Origin: Chloroflexota bacterium
GTDB lineage: Bacteria > Chloroflexota > Dehalococcoidia > UBA2247 > JAUWOP01
Direction of reading: 5' to 3'
Assembly (NCBI GenBank): GCA_030612045.1
Contig: JAUWOP010000010.1
Span: 1-33,360, forward strand
Length of the DNA stretch: 33,360 nt
A model generated the notes under the pieces. The model ran no database searches and was not told where the DNA came from. It worked only from the letters and a program-made list of their open reading frames with translations. Below are positions 7,860 to 17,257 of the stretch, piece after piece; position 1 is the first letter of the stretch, and every line of letters starts with the position of its first letter. Made by a program: the position numbers and the translations under genes.

Positions 7860-9284
7860 TTAACCACCAACCCTCTTGCTATTGATTAGCATGGGCATCC
7901 CAGGCTTTGTCATCTCCCCAGGTTTTACAATCTCATCAAACTCTTCACTGCTCACAAACCCTAGTTTAATCGCAGCTTCTTTTAAGGAAGTTCCCTCCTC
8001 GTAAGCTTTATGGGTAATCTGTGCCGTTTTATCATAGCCTATATATGGGCTTAATGCTGTGGCTAACATCAGCGAATTGTGGAGTAGTGCATCTATCCTA
8101 TCCCTGTTTGCCTTAATTCCTATAGCAAGGTTATTCGTGAAACTTGTAGCAGTATCCGCCAAAAGTCTGATTGACTGGAGTAGGTTAAATATCATGACAG
8201 GTTTAAATACATTTAACTCAAAATTGCCTTGTGACCCAGCAAAGCTGATGGTTACATCATTCCCCACAACCTGAGTTACAGCCATGGTCATGGCTTCACA
8301 CTGAGTAGGATTAATTTTGCCTGGCATGATAGAACTACCAGGCTCATTAGCAGGAATGACTAACTCACCAAGTCCGCACCTGGGGCCGCAAGCAAGCCAC
8401 CTAATATCATTCGCAATTTTCATAAAACTGACAGCAATAGTTTTCATCGCTCCACTAGCCTCAACTATAGTATCATGGGCTGCCAATCCTTCGAAAAGAT
8501 TATCAGCACTTATAAAAGGAAGTCCTGTAATCTCAGCAATTGTTCTAGTGCACAACTTGCCAAAATCAGGGTGTGTATTCAAACCTGTGCCTACGGCAGT
8601 TCCACCAATAACAAGTCTGTAGAGGTTCCCTAAACAACCATTAGCTCTTTCTATACCTAATTCCAATTGTTTGGAATATCCTGAGAACTCTTGACCCAAT
8701 GTTAATGGTGTAGCATCCTGAAGATGGGTCCTGCCTATCTTCACAATATCTCCAAACTCCTCAACCTTACTGTCCATAACTGCCTTGAAGTGCTCCATGG
8801 CAGGAATCAGCTCATGATGAATAGACTCAGCAGCAGCAATATGCATAGCTGTAGGGAATACATCATTGGATGATTGCCCCATATTCACATGGTCATTAGG
8901 ATGAATAGGGTCTTTACTGCCAGGTTTACCGCCAGCCATTTCTATTGCCCTGTTAGAGATGACCTCATTGGCATTCATGTTAGTTTGTGTCCCACTCCCC
9001 GTTTGCCAGATAACAAGAGGAAAATGGTCATCTAATTCTCCCCGAGCCACCTCCTCTGCTGCCTCTACAATCAGGTCACCCCTCCTCCCATCAAGAATCC
9101 CCAGTTCTACATTTACCAGAGCGCATGCTTTTTTCACAATGCCAAGCGCTCGTATGAATTCCCTGGGAAATCTCTCATCACCTATCCTAAAATTCTCAAG
9201 TGAACGCTGAGTCTGTGCACCCCAATATCTATCCGATGGTACTTCGATACTACCCATCGAATCTGTCTCAACTCTTGCTAACAT
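7860..9284 (-). CDS. fumC: Class II fumarate hydratase
   Basis: Oxygen-stable, iron-free fumarase interconverting malate and fumarate in the cytoplasm. It starts [28 protein letters not shown] and has all family marks: [14 protein letters not shown], the [19 protein letters not shown] region, and the signature loop [15 protein letters not shown] at about residues 314-328. Length is 474, normal. I choose the ATG at 9282-9284 over the upstream one at 9314 because GAGGAGA lies just before it. It is the last gene of the pycB-mdh-fumC series, 92 bp after mdh. Together these make fumarate from pyruvate, or run the reverse. Confidence 0.97.
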   Translation of the reverse strand: MLARVETDSMGSIEVPSDRYWGAQTQRSLENFRIGDERFPREFIRALGIVKKACALVNVELGILDGRRGDLIVEAAEEVARGELDDHFPLVIWQTGSGTQTNMNANEVISNRAIEMAGGKPGSKDPIHPNDHVNMGQSSNDVFPTAMHIAAAESIHHELIPAMEHFKAVMDSKVEEFGDIVKIGRTHLQDATPLTLGQEFSGYSKQLELGIERANGCLGNLYRLVIGGTAVGTGLNTHPDFGKLCTRTIAEITGLPFISADNLFEGLAAHDTIVEASGAMKTIAVSFMKIANDIRWLACGPRCGLGELVIPANEPGSSIMPGKINPTQCEAMTMAVTQVVGNDVTISFAGSQGNFELNVFKPVMIFNLLQSIRLLADTATSFTNNLAIGIKANRDRIDALLHNSLMLATALSPYIGYDKTAQITHKAYEEGTSLKEAAIKLGFVSSEEFDEIVKPGEMTKPGMPMLINSKRVGG

Positions 9285-9376
9285 GACAGTCTCCTCATGA
9301 GAAAAAACATCCACCGCAGATAAAAGTAGTTTCTTCGGGCTCTAAGTTTCAGACGAAACAGAACCTCCTGATGGCA

Positions 9377-10312
9377 CTATACCTCTTCCAATTTCATGGT
9401 TTTAACTTGTTTCCTCACACTCTCTGCAGACCTCACCAGAGCCTCATGCTCTTCAGTGGTCAGCTCAACCTCCATTATCTGTTCTACGCCATTGCGTCCC
9501 AACTTGACAGGCACACCCAACGCCACCCCACTAATCCCATACTCACCTTCCAGATAAGCAGCACAAGGAAGAATCATCTTCTTATCCATTAGAATCGCCT
9601 CTGCCATCTGAACTGCTGCAGCAGAGGGAGCATAGTGTGCGCTACCTGTCTTGAGTAAACCAACAATTTCTTCACCCCCTCTGATAGTACGCTGCTCCAA
9701 CCTATCAATCGTTTCCTTGGGCAAGAGATTAGTAAGAGGGATACCACCAACAGTACATGCCCGTCGTAGGGGTACCATAGTGTCACCATGACCTCCTAAA
9801 ACGAGAGCGGAGATATCCCTTATCGAGACATGGAGCTCTTCGGATATGAAGTTTTTGAATCTCATTGTATCAAGAATCCCCGATTGCCCCAGGACACGGT
9901 TTCGCGGGAATTTACTAACATAAAGTGCCAACTGAGTCATGGCATCCAGGGGATTAGTAACCAGGATTATGATACAATCCGGAGAGTTCTTCACCACCTC
10001 TTTAGTAACCAACTCGATGATATTCTTGTTAGTAAGCAGCAAGTCCTCACGACTCATTCCTGGTTTCCGAGGGACCCCTGAGGTGATAACCACAATACTT
10101 GAACCAGCAGTATCTGCGTAATCATTACTTCCCTTGATACAAACATCAGACCTAAGGATTGGCCTACACTGGAGCAAATCCAGGGCTCTACCCTGAGGTA
10201 GTCCCTCAACTATATCCACCAGCACTATATCAGCGAACCCCTTCCCCAACAGCCACATAGCACAAGATGAGCCTACATTCCCTGCACCTACAATACTAAC
10301 CTTCTCACGCAT
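9377..10312 (-). CDS. mdh: Malate dehydrogenase (LDH-like type)
   Basis: NAD-dependent oxidoreductase interconverting oxaloacetate and malate. The Rossmann motif GAGNVG is at residues 9-14 and the acidic residue D33 (VLVDI) favours NAD over NADP. The substrate loop has R82 and R88 (SGVPRKPGMSRED); an Arg at 82, where lactate dehydrogenases have Gln, marks it as a malate enzyme. Catalytic D148, R151 and H175 (LGGHGDTMVPL) are present. Length is 311 residues. It lies 120 bp downstream of pycB and 92 bp upstream of fumC, all on one strand. Confidence 0.96.
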   Translation of the reverse strand: MREKVSIVGAGNVGSSCAMWLLGKGFADIVLVDIVEGLPQGRALDLLQCRPILRSDVCIKGSNDYADTAGSSIVVITSGVPRKPGMSREDLLLTNKNIIELVTKEVVKNSPDCIIILVTNPLDAMTQLALYVSKFPRNRVLGQSGILDTMRFKNFISEELHVSIRDISALVLGGHGDTMVPLRRACTVGGIPLTNLLPKETIDRLEQRTIRGGEEIVGLLKTGSAHYAPSAAAVQMAEAILMDKKMILPCAAYLEGEYGISGVALGVPVKLGRNGVEQIMEVELTTEEHEALVRSAESVRKQVKTMKLEEV

Positions 10313-10432
10313 TACCTTCCCTTTCTTTTGGCAGAACAGCTCATACTCTCAGGTTAAAAAGGGGATAAAGGAGACACTAACTTCTCCACCCTGTTTATCG
10401 CAGTCAGGAAACTACTCCTGTATTTCTCCTGC

Positions 10433-12391
10433 TCAAATCTCTCTGATTATTAACAATATGTCACCTGTCTGAACCTTGTCACCAGATTTATAATTCAGCA
10501 CTGCTACATTCCCTGGAATAGGAGAGGGGAGGAGGTTCTCCATCTTCATTGACTCAATAACTACTACAATATCATCCGCATTGACCTCATCACCTACCCC
10601 AACCTCATAACGGATAAGAATCCCTGGCATAGGTGCTACCATAACAGTCTCTCTTTCACCAGATTTCACCTTCGTCATAGGTGCTGTCGAAGGAGACACT
10701 GCCTTAGTCTTCTCCACCACTGCCGCTCCAGCCTGTGAAAGCATTACCTCAGCCACAAGTTGTTCGGCTGACGCATGGTTAATACCAGATTTAATCTCGC
10801 TTGTAGCACCATCTACTTCCTCCACCTCCAGTTTAAAGCATCCTCCCCCTACATAGACATTAAAGGCTCGAAGACCCCTGTATTTTGGTAAAACCCTTAA
10901 CTCTGTTTTGTCTACCAAGTCACCAGACTTAGCATTGGCAATCATTTCATTCTCCTGCTTCACATCCTCCGAGCTCTTGGGCTTCTCCGTAGTAGTGGGT
11001 AGAGGTGCTAGACCATACTTGCTCTTCAGGAAAGCCATACCGGTAGTAGGATAGAGGGCATAAGTGAGAACATCACACATATCCCTGGCAATATCCTTAG
11101 TAACCTCTTTTGCTCTCTCTAATTCTGGTTCAAGAATATCCGCCGCCCGACAGGTAATAGGCTCCTCACCTCGATGGTAGCCCTTCAGTGCTATCTTCTG
11201 AACCTCAGGGTCAATGTGTGCCGGTGGCTTACCATATAGTCCATATATGTAATCTTTGACCTGAGCAGAAATCATCTTATATCTGCCAAAGAGGACATTC
11301 TGCACTGCCTGAATGCCCACAATCTGACTAGTAGGAGTAACCAGAGGGGGATAGCCCAATTCCTTACGGGTTCGAGGAATTTCCCTGTAAACCTCTCCAA
11401 TTCTGTCAAGGGCATTAGCCTCACGAAGTTGAGCTACCAGATTGGTTGTCATTCCCCCGGGAATCTGATGCAGTAATACTCCAGCATCAATAACTGCCAT
11501 CCTTGTAGTATCCAGGAAGTCACGATACTTAGGAGCTATTATTTCCAGATTCTCACTCAGTTCAGCCAGTTGTGCCAAATCCAAACCAGTATCTCGAGAG
11601 CTCCCCTGTAGGGCAACCACAAAGGGCTCAATAGCTGGCTGGGAAGAACGGAGAGCAAAGGGTGAGAGGCAGGTATCAACAATATCAACGCTAGCCTCAA
11701 TAGCCTTCAGATAAGCCATTGAAGCCATCCCACTGGTATAATGAGTATGGAGGTTTATCGGGATTTTTATCGCTTGTTTGAGAGCAGTGACCAAATCATA
11801 TACGTCACCAGGAGCGATGAGACCTGCCATATCTTTGATACACAAGCTGTCAGCACCCATATCCTCTAGGATACGAGCCTTCTTAACATAATAATCAATA
11901 TTATAAACAGGGCCTCCTAACCTCCGCTCCGTAAGAGAATAGCATAGACTAAGTTGAGCATGCTTACCACACCTCTTAATAGCTTTCAGGGGTACCTCAA
12001 AATTGCGTTCATCATTAAGTGCATCGAACACGCGGAATATATCCATCCCACACTCAGCAGTGTGGTAGATAAATGCCTCTACTACATCATCAGCATAGTT
12101 GCGATAGCCTACCAGATTCTGACCTCGTAGCAACATCTGTATGGGAGTATGAGTCAGTAATTTTTTCAGCCGACGCAGTCTATCCCATGGGTCCTCATTT
12201 AGGTAGCGTGTAGAAACATCAAAGGTAGCCCCCCCCCATACCTCCATAGCATGGAATCCTACCTCATCCATTTTTGTAGCCAGGATTTCCATATCCTCAG
12301 TTCGCATCCGGGTAGCTAGGGATGATTGATGCCCATCACGAAAAGTAGTATCTACAATCTTGACAGGATTCCCCGCAGGTTTATTACTCAT
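10433..12391 (-). CDS. pycB: Pyruvate carboxylase subunit B / oxaloacetate decarboxylase alpha subunit
   Basis: Biotin-dependent carboxyltransferase. The HMGL-like TIM barrel has the metal and substrate motifs VDTTFRDGHQSSLATRMR near the N-terminus and HTHYTSGMA near residue 220; the conserved C-terminal carboxylase domain follows and a biotinyl domain ends the protein (ESMKMEN with biotin on Lys 616). Length is 652 residues. I choose ATG at 12389-12391 because GAAGGTG lies just before it; a GTG two codons upstream is the alternative. There is no decarboxylase beta subunit (membrane OadB) and no biotin carboxylase in the window. With mdh and fumC behind it, I favour a role in making oxaloacetate from pyruvate (PycB), with PycA encoded elsewhere. 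Confidence 0.93.
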   Translation of the reverse strand: MSNKPAGNPVKIVDTTFRDGHQSSLATRMRTEDMEILATKMDEVGFHAMEVWGGATFDVSTRYLNEDPWDRLRRLKKLLTHTPIQMLLRGQNLVGYRNYADDVVEAFIYHTAECGMDIFRVFDALNDERNFEVPLKAIKRCGKHAQLSLCYSLTERRLGGPVYNIDYYVKKARILEDMGADSLCIKDMAGLIAPGDVYDLVTALKQAIKIPINLHTHYTSGMASMAYLKAIEASVDIVDTCLSPFALRSSQPAIEPFVVALQGSSRDTGLDLAQLAELSENLEIIAPKYRDFLDTTRMAVIDAGVLLHQIPGGMTTNLVAQLREANALDRIGEVYREIPRTRKELGYPPLVTPTSQIVGIQAVQNVLFGRYKMISAQVKDYIYGLYGKPPAHIDPEVQKIALKGYHRGEEPITCRAADILEPELERAKEVTKDIARDMCDVLTYALYPTTGMAFLKSKYGLAPLPTTTEKPKSSEDVKQENEMIANAKSGDLVDKTELRVLPKYRGLRAFNVYVGGGCFKLEVEEVDGATSEIKSGINHASAEQLVAEVMLSQAGAAVVEKTKAVSPSTAPMTKVKSGERETVMVAPMPGILIRYEVGVGDEVNADDIVVVIESMKMENLLPSPIPGNVAVLNYKSGDKVQTGDILLIIREI

Positions 12392-12728
12392 ATCCACACC
12401 TTCTTCTCAGACTCTTCATCGAGTCCTAGCACCCAGACTCCCCTGGTTTCCAAAATACCATTACTATGTCAGGCTAGCATATATCTTTCAGTAAAGCAAT
12501 ATTCCCACTCACTCCAGTACCTGCATCAAATTAGTTAATAGAATAGAGGTAGAACATGAGAAATAGGAGCACCATACTGGAGCAATATGGTGGATAGAAG
12601 AACACCATTGGGGTATAAGGCAACACTATAGGACGAGGTAGACAGAGGTACATTCAGCACAAGTTTGGATATAACACTCTAGTCTTGCTTTGCAGGCTTT
12701 TGTTCATCTGGACATGTTAAACTTTCCC
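12392..12728. other. 337-bp intergenic region between purF and pycB
   Basis: No convincing ORF or RNA gene is seen. A hairpin-like inverted repeat CACCATA/TATGGTG with a 9-bp loop lies at 12570-12592. The region should hold the pycB promoter (minus strand), but I see no clear -35/-10 pair. Confidence 0.4.
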
Positions 12729-14120
12729 TTAGCCGGTAACAATCTCCAGAGCCAGTTTATCCATCTCCAGCTGGACTGGAATAGGATATTCCCCTGTAAA
12801 GCAGGCAAGGCAGAAATACTCTCTGGGTAGATTTATTGCCTTAAGCAATCCATCCAGGCTAGTGTAGCCCAATGACTCCACTCCTAGAAAGTCTCTGATT
12901 TCAGGTACTGATTTGCGAGCAGCAATAAGCTCCCACCGAGTTGCCATATCTACTCCAAAGAAGCAAGGATAACGAATAGGAGGGGCGCAGATACGCAGGT
13001 GAATCTCACGTGCTCCTGCGTGTCGTAATAGGCTTATTATACGGGGTGTAGTAGTACACCGCACAATGCTATCATCAACTACTACCAACCGTTTCCCCTC
13101 CAGTACCTGGGGAAGAGGATTGAACTTAAGCTTGACTCCCAGGTCCCTGATTCGCTGGTCAGGCTCAATGAAGGTACGTCCTACATAGCGGTTCTTAATT
13201 AATCCTTCGCGGAGAGGTATCCCAGCCTCCCGAGCATAACCCATCGCAGCAGCTGTGGCTGAATCAGGTACTCCTATCACCATATCCGCATCCACAGGGT
13301 ACTCTTGCGCCAGCCTCGCACCCATAGCCTCCCGTGCCTGATATAGTAGACGCCCGTTGATGATACTATCAGGGCGGGCAAAGTAGATATACTCAAATAT
13401 GCACAATGCCTTCTTGTGGGACTTCGCATAGCTAAAGCTACTGACCCCGTCTGCATTTATAGCCACTATCTCTCCTGGCTCAATCTCACGGATAAACTCT
13501 GCTCCAATGTGAGCCAGAGCACAAGTCTCTGAGGTAATTACCCACCCCCCATTCAATCTGCCCAGGCAGAGGGGGCGAATCCCCATAGTGTCCCGTACCC
13601 CTATCAGGGTATCTAAAGTAAGAATAACTAAAGAGAAGGCACCTTGCAGGCGATTACAGGCATACTTTGTCTTGTCTATCCATGTCTTCCCCGGCGAGGC
13701 AACAATAAGCTTGGCAATTACTTCAGAATCAGTGGAGGTGGCGAAACGATATCCCTGTATCTCAAGCTCATGACGCAGAGGAGTAACATTGGTAATATTA
13801 CCATTATGCCCTAGAGCAACCTCTCCCCCTTCCCCCTCCGCCTTCATCGGTTGGGCATTAGCCGGTTGACTGGAGCCCATAGTAGAGTAGCGATTGTGTC
13901 CGATAGCGATGTCCCCTGGCAAACGACTCAGAATATCCTCATCGAAGACCTGGGAGACCAATCCCATCCCAGCATGAAGCCTGATTTTCCTCCCATCAGC
14001 GGTAGCTATACCACTACTTTCCTGCCCCCGATGCTGCAGGGCAAACAAAGCAAAGAAGGTAAGCCGAGCTACATCCTCTCCAGGGTTATATACCCCACAG
14101 ACACCACAGGATTCTCGCAA
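12729..14120 (-). CDS. purF: Amidophosphoribosyltransferase
   Basis: First committed enzyme of purine synthesis: PRPP + glutamine to phosphoribosylamine. The Ntn glutaminase domain begins ESCGVCGVYNPG, where the first Cys becomes the N-terminal nucleophile after cleavage of a short propeptide. The PRTase domain has VVVDDSIVRCTTTPRI. Four Cys (240, 386, 437, 440 in this numbering) match the [4Fe-4S] ligands of the Bacillus-type enzyme. I choose the TTG at 14118-14120, 8 bp after GGAGGAG; the GTG at 14177 would add 19 residues and lacks a ribosome binding site. The PRPP loop has Cys 355 where the family has Gly (DDSIVRG), an unusual change. It lies between the GRE pair and pycB on the same strand. 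Confidence 0.95.
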   Translation of the reverse strand: MRESCGVCGVYNPGEDVARLTFFALFALQHRGQESSGIATADGRKIRLHAGMGLVSQVFDEDILSRLPGDIAIGHNRYSTMGSSQPANAQPMKAEGEGGEVALGHNGNITNVTPLRHELEIQGYRFATSTDSEVIAKLIVASPGKTWIDKTKYACNRLQGAFSLVILTLDTLIGVRDTMGIRPLCLGRLNGGWVITSETCALAHIGAEFIREIEPGEIVAINADGVSSFSYAKSHKKALCIFEYIYFARPDSIINGRLLYQAREAMGARLAQEYPVDADMVIGVPDSATAAAMGYAREAGIPLREGLIKNRYVGRTFIEPDQRIRDLGVKLKFNPLPQVLEGKRLVVVDDSIVRCTTTPRIISLLRHAGAREIHLRICAPPIRYPCFFGVDMATRWELIAARKSVPEIRDFLGVESLGYTSLDGLLKAINLPREYFCLACFTGEYPIPVQLEMDKLALEIVTG

Positions 14121-14328
14121 AAAACTCTCTCCTCCCACACTGTCCCCTTCATTATAACGCCTTGCAAAACCAGACACAATAGCCTGTACTCGTTCTACAG
14201 TATCTACATCATGGGGTTTCTGTCCTGCCTGTACTACGAGACAGGGCTTTATAATTCAGATATATGGAGGAATAAGGAGGTGCAGCTTTGCTATTTTGGG
14301 GCTTAGATTCCCACTGAAAAGGAGATGC

Positions 14329-14454
14329 ATGGCAGCTTCAAGGAGGAAGACAGCCAAAATTGGCACCAGATTAAAGATGAAGCATCAACTCTTATCAGGA
14401 GGGGAAAAGCGTACAAAAGGTGAAGCTACTTCTCCCTCTCCCCGTATGTCCTGA
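14329..14454 (+). CDS. Possible small basic protein of 41 residues
   Basis: An ATG at 14329 follows AAAAGGAGATGC, a strong ribosome binding site at short spacing. The product begins MAASRRKTAKIGTRLKMKHQ, is very basic, and resembles no family I know. Its last 29 bases overlap the 3' end of the minus-strand Fe-S protein gene. A second overlapping ORF (ATG at 14325, 32 codons) exists in another frame, so one or both may be chance. The rest of the roughly 300-bp gap between purF and the Fe-S gene holds nothing else that I recognise. Confidence 0.3.
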   Translation: MAASRRKTAKIGTRLKMKHQLLSGGEKRTKGEATSPSPRMS

Positions 14455-14659
14455 GATGAGGGTCATATGGTGCTTCATAAGCATCAGTCAGCACCTCAGT
14501 GAGTGCTTCGAATTTATTACACCTGCTGGCGGCAGTGTCAAACCTTACCGTCTTATAGGTGTCTTTTTCCTTTCCCTGGGTTACCATACAGTAACCTTCT
14601 ACTGGACCTATATGAGTATAGAATACATAGTGCTTGCAGTTGCCACAAGTTCTATCCAT
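14426..14659 (-). CDS. Small Fe-S protein, candidate small subunit of the glycyl radical enzyme (BssB/AssB-like)
   Basis: A 77-residue protein. CxxC at the start (MDRTCGNCKHYVF), then EGYCMV and ASRCNKFE, gives four Cys in a C-x2-C-x(16)-C-x(~20)-C pattern like HiPIP-type [4Fe-4S] binding. Small subunits of X-succinate synthases (BssB, AssB and similar) and of arylacetate decarboxylases have this size and Cys arrangement. It follows the glycyl radical enzyme gene by 68 bp on the same strand, supporting a complex. ATG at 14657-14659 is chosen; AGGAGGAGG lies 11 bp upstream, inside a longer reading frame that begins TTG at 14689. The family assignment is inference from Cys spacing and context. 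Confidence 0.65.
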   Translation of the reverse strand: MDRTCGNCKHYVFYTHIGPVEGYCMVTQGKEKDTYKTVRFDTAASRCNKFEALTEVLTDAYEAPYDPHLRTYGEREK

Positions 14660-14727
14660 AAGGGAGTTCGCCTCCTCCTGAAATACCAACTAAATCAGCC
14701 CCTCCTCTTTTTATCCTGAATTCCTCC

Positions 14728-17208
14728 TCAGACTTCCTGCACCGTCCTGGCGATAATAGAATCCTGAACCAGGCGATTCAGCTCCACAAAGTGGGAACTC
14801 CAGCCTGCCACCCTGACGATAAGTTCAGTATACTTTTCAGGCTCCTTCTGAGCTGCCCTGAGGGTCTCATTATCCACCACATTGAACTGTACATGGTCAA
14901 TGCCAAAGTCATACCAGGTTTTCATATACTGCATCCAGAGTTGGAATCCCTTTTCTTCTCCAAGCTGGGTAGGAGAAAACCTCTGGTTAAGCAGGATACC
15001 TTTGCAAGAGGGAGCATCAAGCTTGCCCACTGAACGCAGCACCGCTGTCGGTCCCCTCTTATCCATACCAAATACAGGAGAGCATCCTCCATCGGTATGA
15101 TACTCCCCCTTTCTCTTACCATATGGTAGTGCTCCCATCCTGGGTGCGAAAGCCTGTGTGCTATTAGTGTTGGGTAGTGGCAGGAATTTCCCTCCACTAA
15201 GTTCAACATTTCGCTTGAATTCCTTCACCACCACCTTGTATGTATCTGCGTAGACCCTATCAACCTCATCGTTGTCATTGCCCCACTTAGGAAGATCGAT
15301 AAAATCATGTTGCATCTGCTCATACCCCACCCAATCCGCCTTAAGTGCATCTATCAATTGCTGCATGGTGTATTTCTTATCATCAAATACCAGCTTCTTT
15401 ATGGGGTACATTGATTCACACAGATCACCCATAGTATTCACAGTGAACCAGCAGTTGGGTAATTCTCTTGGCTCCACTGCATCGTAGCCCCCCTCTACAC
15501 AGCGCTGGAACATACAAGATAACAACGGTTGCTGGTAATACTTCGTCTCCAGAAAACGGCAGATATTCTTGGTGCGACATGCCAGGTCTACTATATATCT
15601 TATGTGGAGCCTCACTGCCTCCTGAAACTCCTCCCATGTGGTAAACCTGGAGGCATCTCCTGTATGAGGACCCATCTGAAGCCCTGTAATTGTAGAGTCA
15701 CACCCATCATAAAGAGCATACTCTACCACCTTGCTGATGAAAATCAGGGGTGAGGCGTATCGGACTGCTTGTCCTCGGTCAGTATTGACACCCGGCGACA
15801 TACACACCACATTTGCCCAACTTCGCGCCTCTTCCAGGGAAGCCCCGAAATTACCCATCAATTGCTTTATGTTGACCTCATCATTCTTGAAGGAGGGTCT
15901 CCCGTTGCCCTGTTTCAGACACTCGAAGGCAGCCCGCAATGCTGAGATAGATGCCTTGGGATGGTAGCGAAAGCTTACCGAAGGCTCGGACGTCCTTATT
16001 ACCGCAGTAGCATCACAGATTATCTCGGTCAGCTCGTTACAGGCATCACTCCCATCTTCCTTCACACCCCCGATAGTAACTACCCAGGGTCCACTGATTC
16101 CCTGCCTCCCTTCTCGCCAGAAGCGAGGTACCTGATAAGTATTCTCCCACACTCGAATCTCCCACTCCTCCAGCAGCTCCTGAACCTGCTGACGAGTGAG
16201 TATCTTATCTGCCTTCACATCTCTTTCATAATATGGCCACCAAAGTTGGTCAGGGCGGAAGGACCACCCCACATGAGGACGCTCATGATTCTTGCACAAC
16301 AGGGTAATCAGGTGATGACACTGCACTGCCTCACGAAAGTTTTGTACTGGCTTTGCAGGTACCTGAGCGCACACTTCTGAAATTTGCATCAGCTCAGACC
16401 TGTGTTGTGGGTCAGGTTCGAAATTCTCAGCCACTATCCGTGCCAAGCGGCTGTAACGCTTTGCCCAACGAATAGCTGCCCGCGCTACTATCAGCATTGC
16501 TCGCCACTGGTCAATCTTGGGTATCAAATCCACCTTGGTAGGGTCAGCAGCTCCACTGTGTAATGAATTCTCTGCTTCTGAAAGGTTATCCTCAGTCTGC
16601 CTGATTATCCCTTCAAGTCCCAATCGGTATACATTTTCGTAGGGAATAAGAGCGCTGCTTTGTACATCAATATGCCCTTGCCCCATCACACCTAATCCCA
16701 TTTTAATTACCTTTTGCTCCTCATCGGTAAGGTAACGGTCGACAATTGCTTGAAAGCACTTGTCCTTCCAATAGCTCAGTGCCTCTCGTACCCATTCCTT
16801 ATCCTCAGCAGGAATATAGCCTTGCTTATCGTAAAGGAGGTCCTCACACACTAGATATGAGGACTCTGGTTGCATGATGATAGTACTAGGTCTGGAACCA
16901 GCATACCCTACTACCTGAGACTGGTCGATAATGAACACAGGAATGTAATCCAAAAAGACAGCCAGGGCTTTAGCTCTGCGGATAACCCAGGGTTCTCCCT
17001 CAGTTTCCCGGAACACCCTAGTCCACCACATCACCTTCTGCACGCACATTGTAATGCCCTGGTGATAGTCAGCACCCACCGTGCCCTTTGACCATGCAGC
17101 TCTCCTCAGGTAGTCATTTCTGGAGCTCCTTTTCTTCGTAGCCTCATCCCACCATGCTTCCAATATCTCCTTTCCTTTTGGCGGTTTACCATCTATATCA
17201 ATAACCAT
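14728..17208 (-). CDS. Glycyl radical enzyme, X-succinate synthase/PflD-like group
   Basis: An 826-residue enzyme of the pyruvate formate-lyase superfamily. The radical motif VRVAGWSSHF near the C-terminus has the glycine at about residue 802. The catalytic Cys, about residue 469, lies in ANVVCMSPGV, unlike the CC of PFL or the GCVE of diol and choline eliminases; it fits fumarate-adding enzymes and A. fulgidus PflD-type proteins. Other superfamily marks are GGVKEDGSDACNELTE and GNGRPSFKNDEV. It would act in the cytoplasm without oxygen and needs a radical SAM activase, which is not in the window. I start it at ATG 17206-17208, not the TTG at 17286, because a perfect promoter lies inside the longer frame. 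The substrate is unknown: hydrocarbon-fumarate addition, arylacetate decarboxylation or other. Confidence 0.82.
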   Translation of the reverse strand: MVIDIDGKPPKGKEILEAWWDEATKKRSSRNDYLRRAAWSKGTVGADYHQGITMCVQKVMWWTRVFRETEGEPWVIRRAKALAVFLDYIPVFIIDQSQVVGYAGSRPSTIIMQPESSYLVCEDLLYDKQGYIPAEDKEWVREALSYWKDKCFQAIVDRYLTDEEQKVIKMGLGVMGQGHIDVQSSALIPYENVYRLGLEGIIRQTEDNLSEAENSLHSGAADPTKVDLIPKIDQWRAMLIVARAAIRWAKRYSRLARIVAENFEPDPQHRSELMQISEVCAQVPAKPVQNFREAVQCHHLITLLCKNHERPHVGWSFRPDQLWWPYYERDVKADKILTRQQVQELLEEWEIRVWENTYQVPRFWREGRQGISGPWVVTIGGVKEDGSDACNELTEIICDATAVIRTSEPSVSFRYHPKASISALRAAFECLKQGNGRPSFKNDEVNIKQLMGNFGASLEEARSWANVVCMSPGVNTDRGQAVRYASPLIFISKVVEYALYDGCDSTITGLQMGPHTGDASRFTTWEEFQEAVRLHIRYIVDLACRTKNICRFLETKYYQQPLLSCMFQRCVEGGYDAVEPRELPNCWFTVNTMGDLCESMYPIKKLVFDDKKYTMQQLIDALKADWVGYEQMQHDFIDLPKWGNDNDEVDRVYADTYKVVVKEFKRNVELSGGKFLPLPNTNSTQAFAPRMGALPYGKRKGEYHTDGGCSPVFGMDKRGPTAVLRSVGKLDAPSCKGILLNQRFSPTQLGEEKGFQLWMQYMKTWYDFGIDHVQFNVVDNETLRAAQKEPEKYTELIVRVAGWSSHFVELNRLVQDSIIARTVQEV

Positions 17209-17229
17209 CCCTTGCTCAATACCCCCTTT

Positions 17230-17249
17230 AATGTAACATTGTCGAGCTA
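17230..17249 (-). repeat. 20-bp exact repeat in the 5' leader of the glycyl radical enzyme
   Basis: On the minus strand TAGCTCGACAATGTTACATT begins about 9 bp after the -10 box, near the expected start of transcription. The identical 20-mer occurs at 22190-22209, in repeat-rich DNA. Confidence 0.85.
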
Positions 17250-17257
17250 GGAAAGGT

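Noticed and set aside
10433-12391. Sodium-pumping oxaloacetate decarboxylase
   Set aside because: No membrane beta or gamma subunit is present nearby; the gene lies with mdh and fumC, which favours the carboxylase role.
16870-17091. Plus-strand ORF opposite the glycyl radical enzyme
   Set aside because: Antisense frame without ribosome binding site or family likeness.
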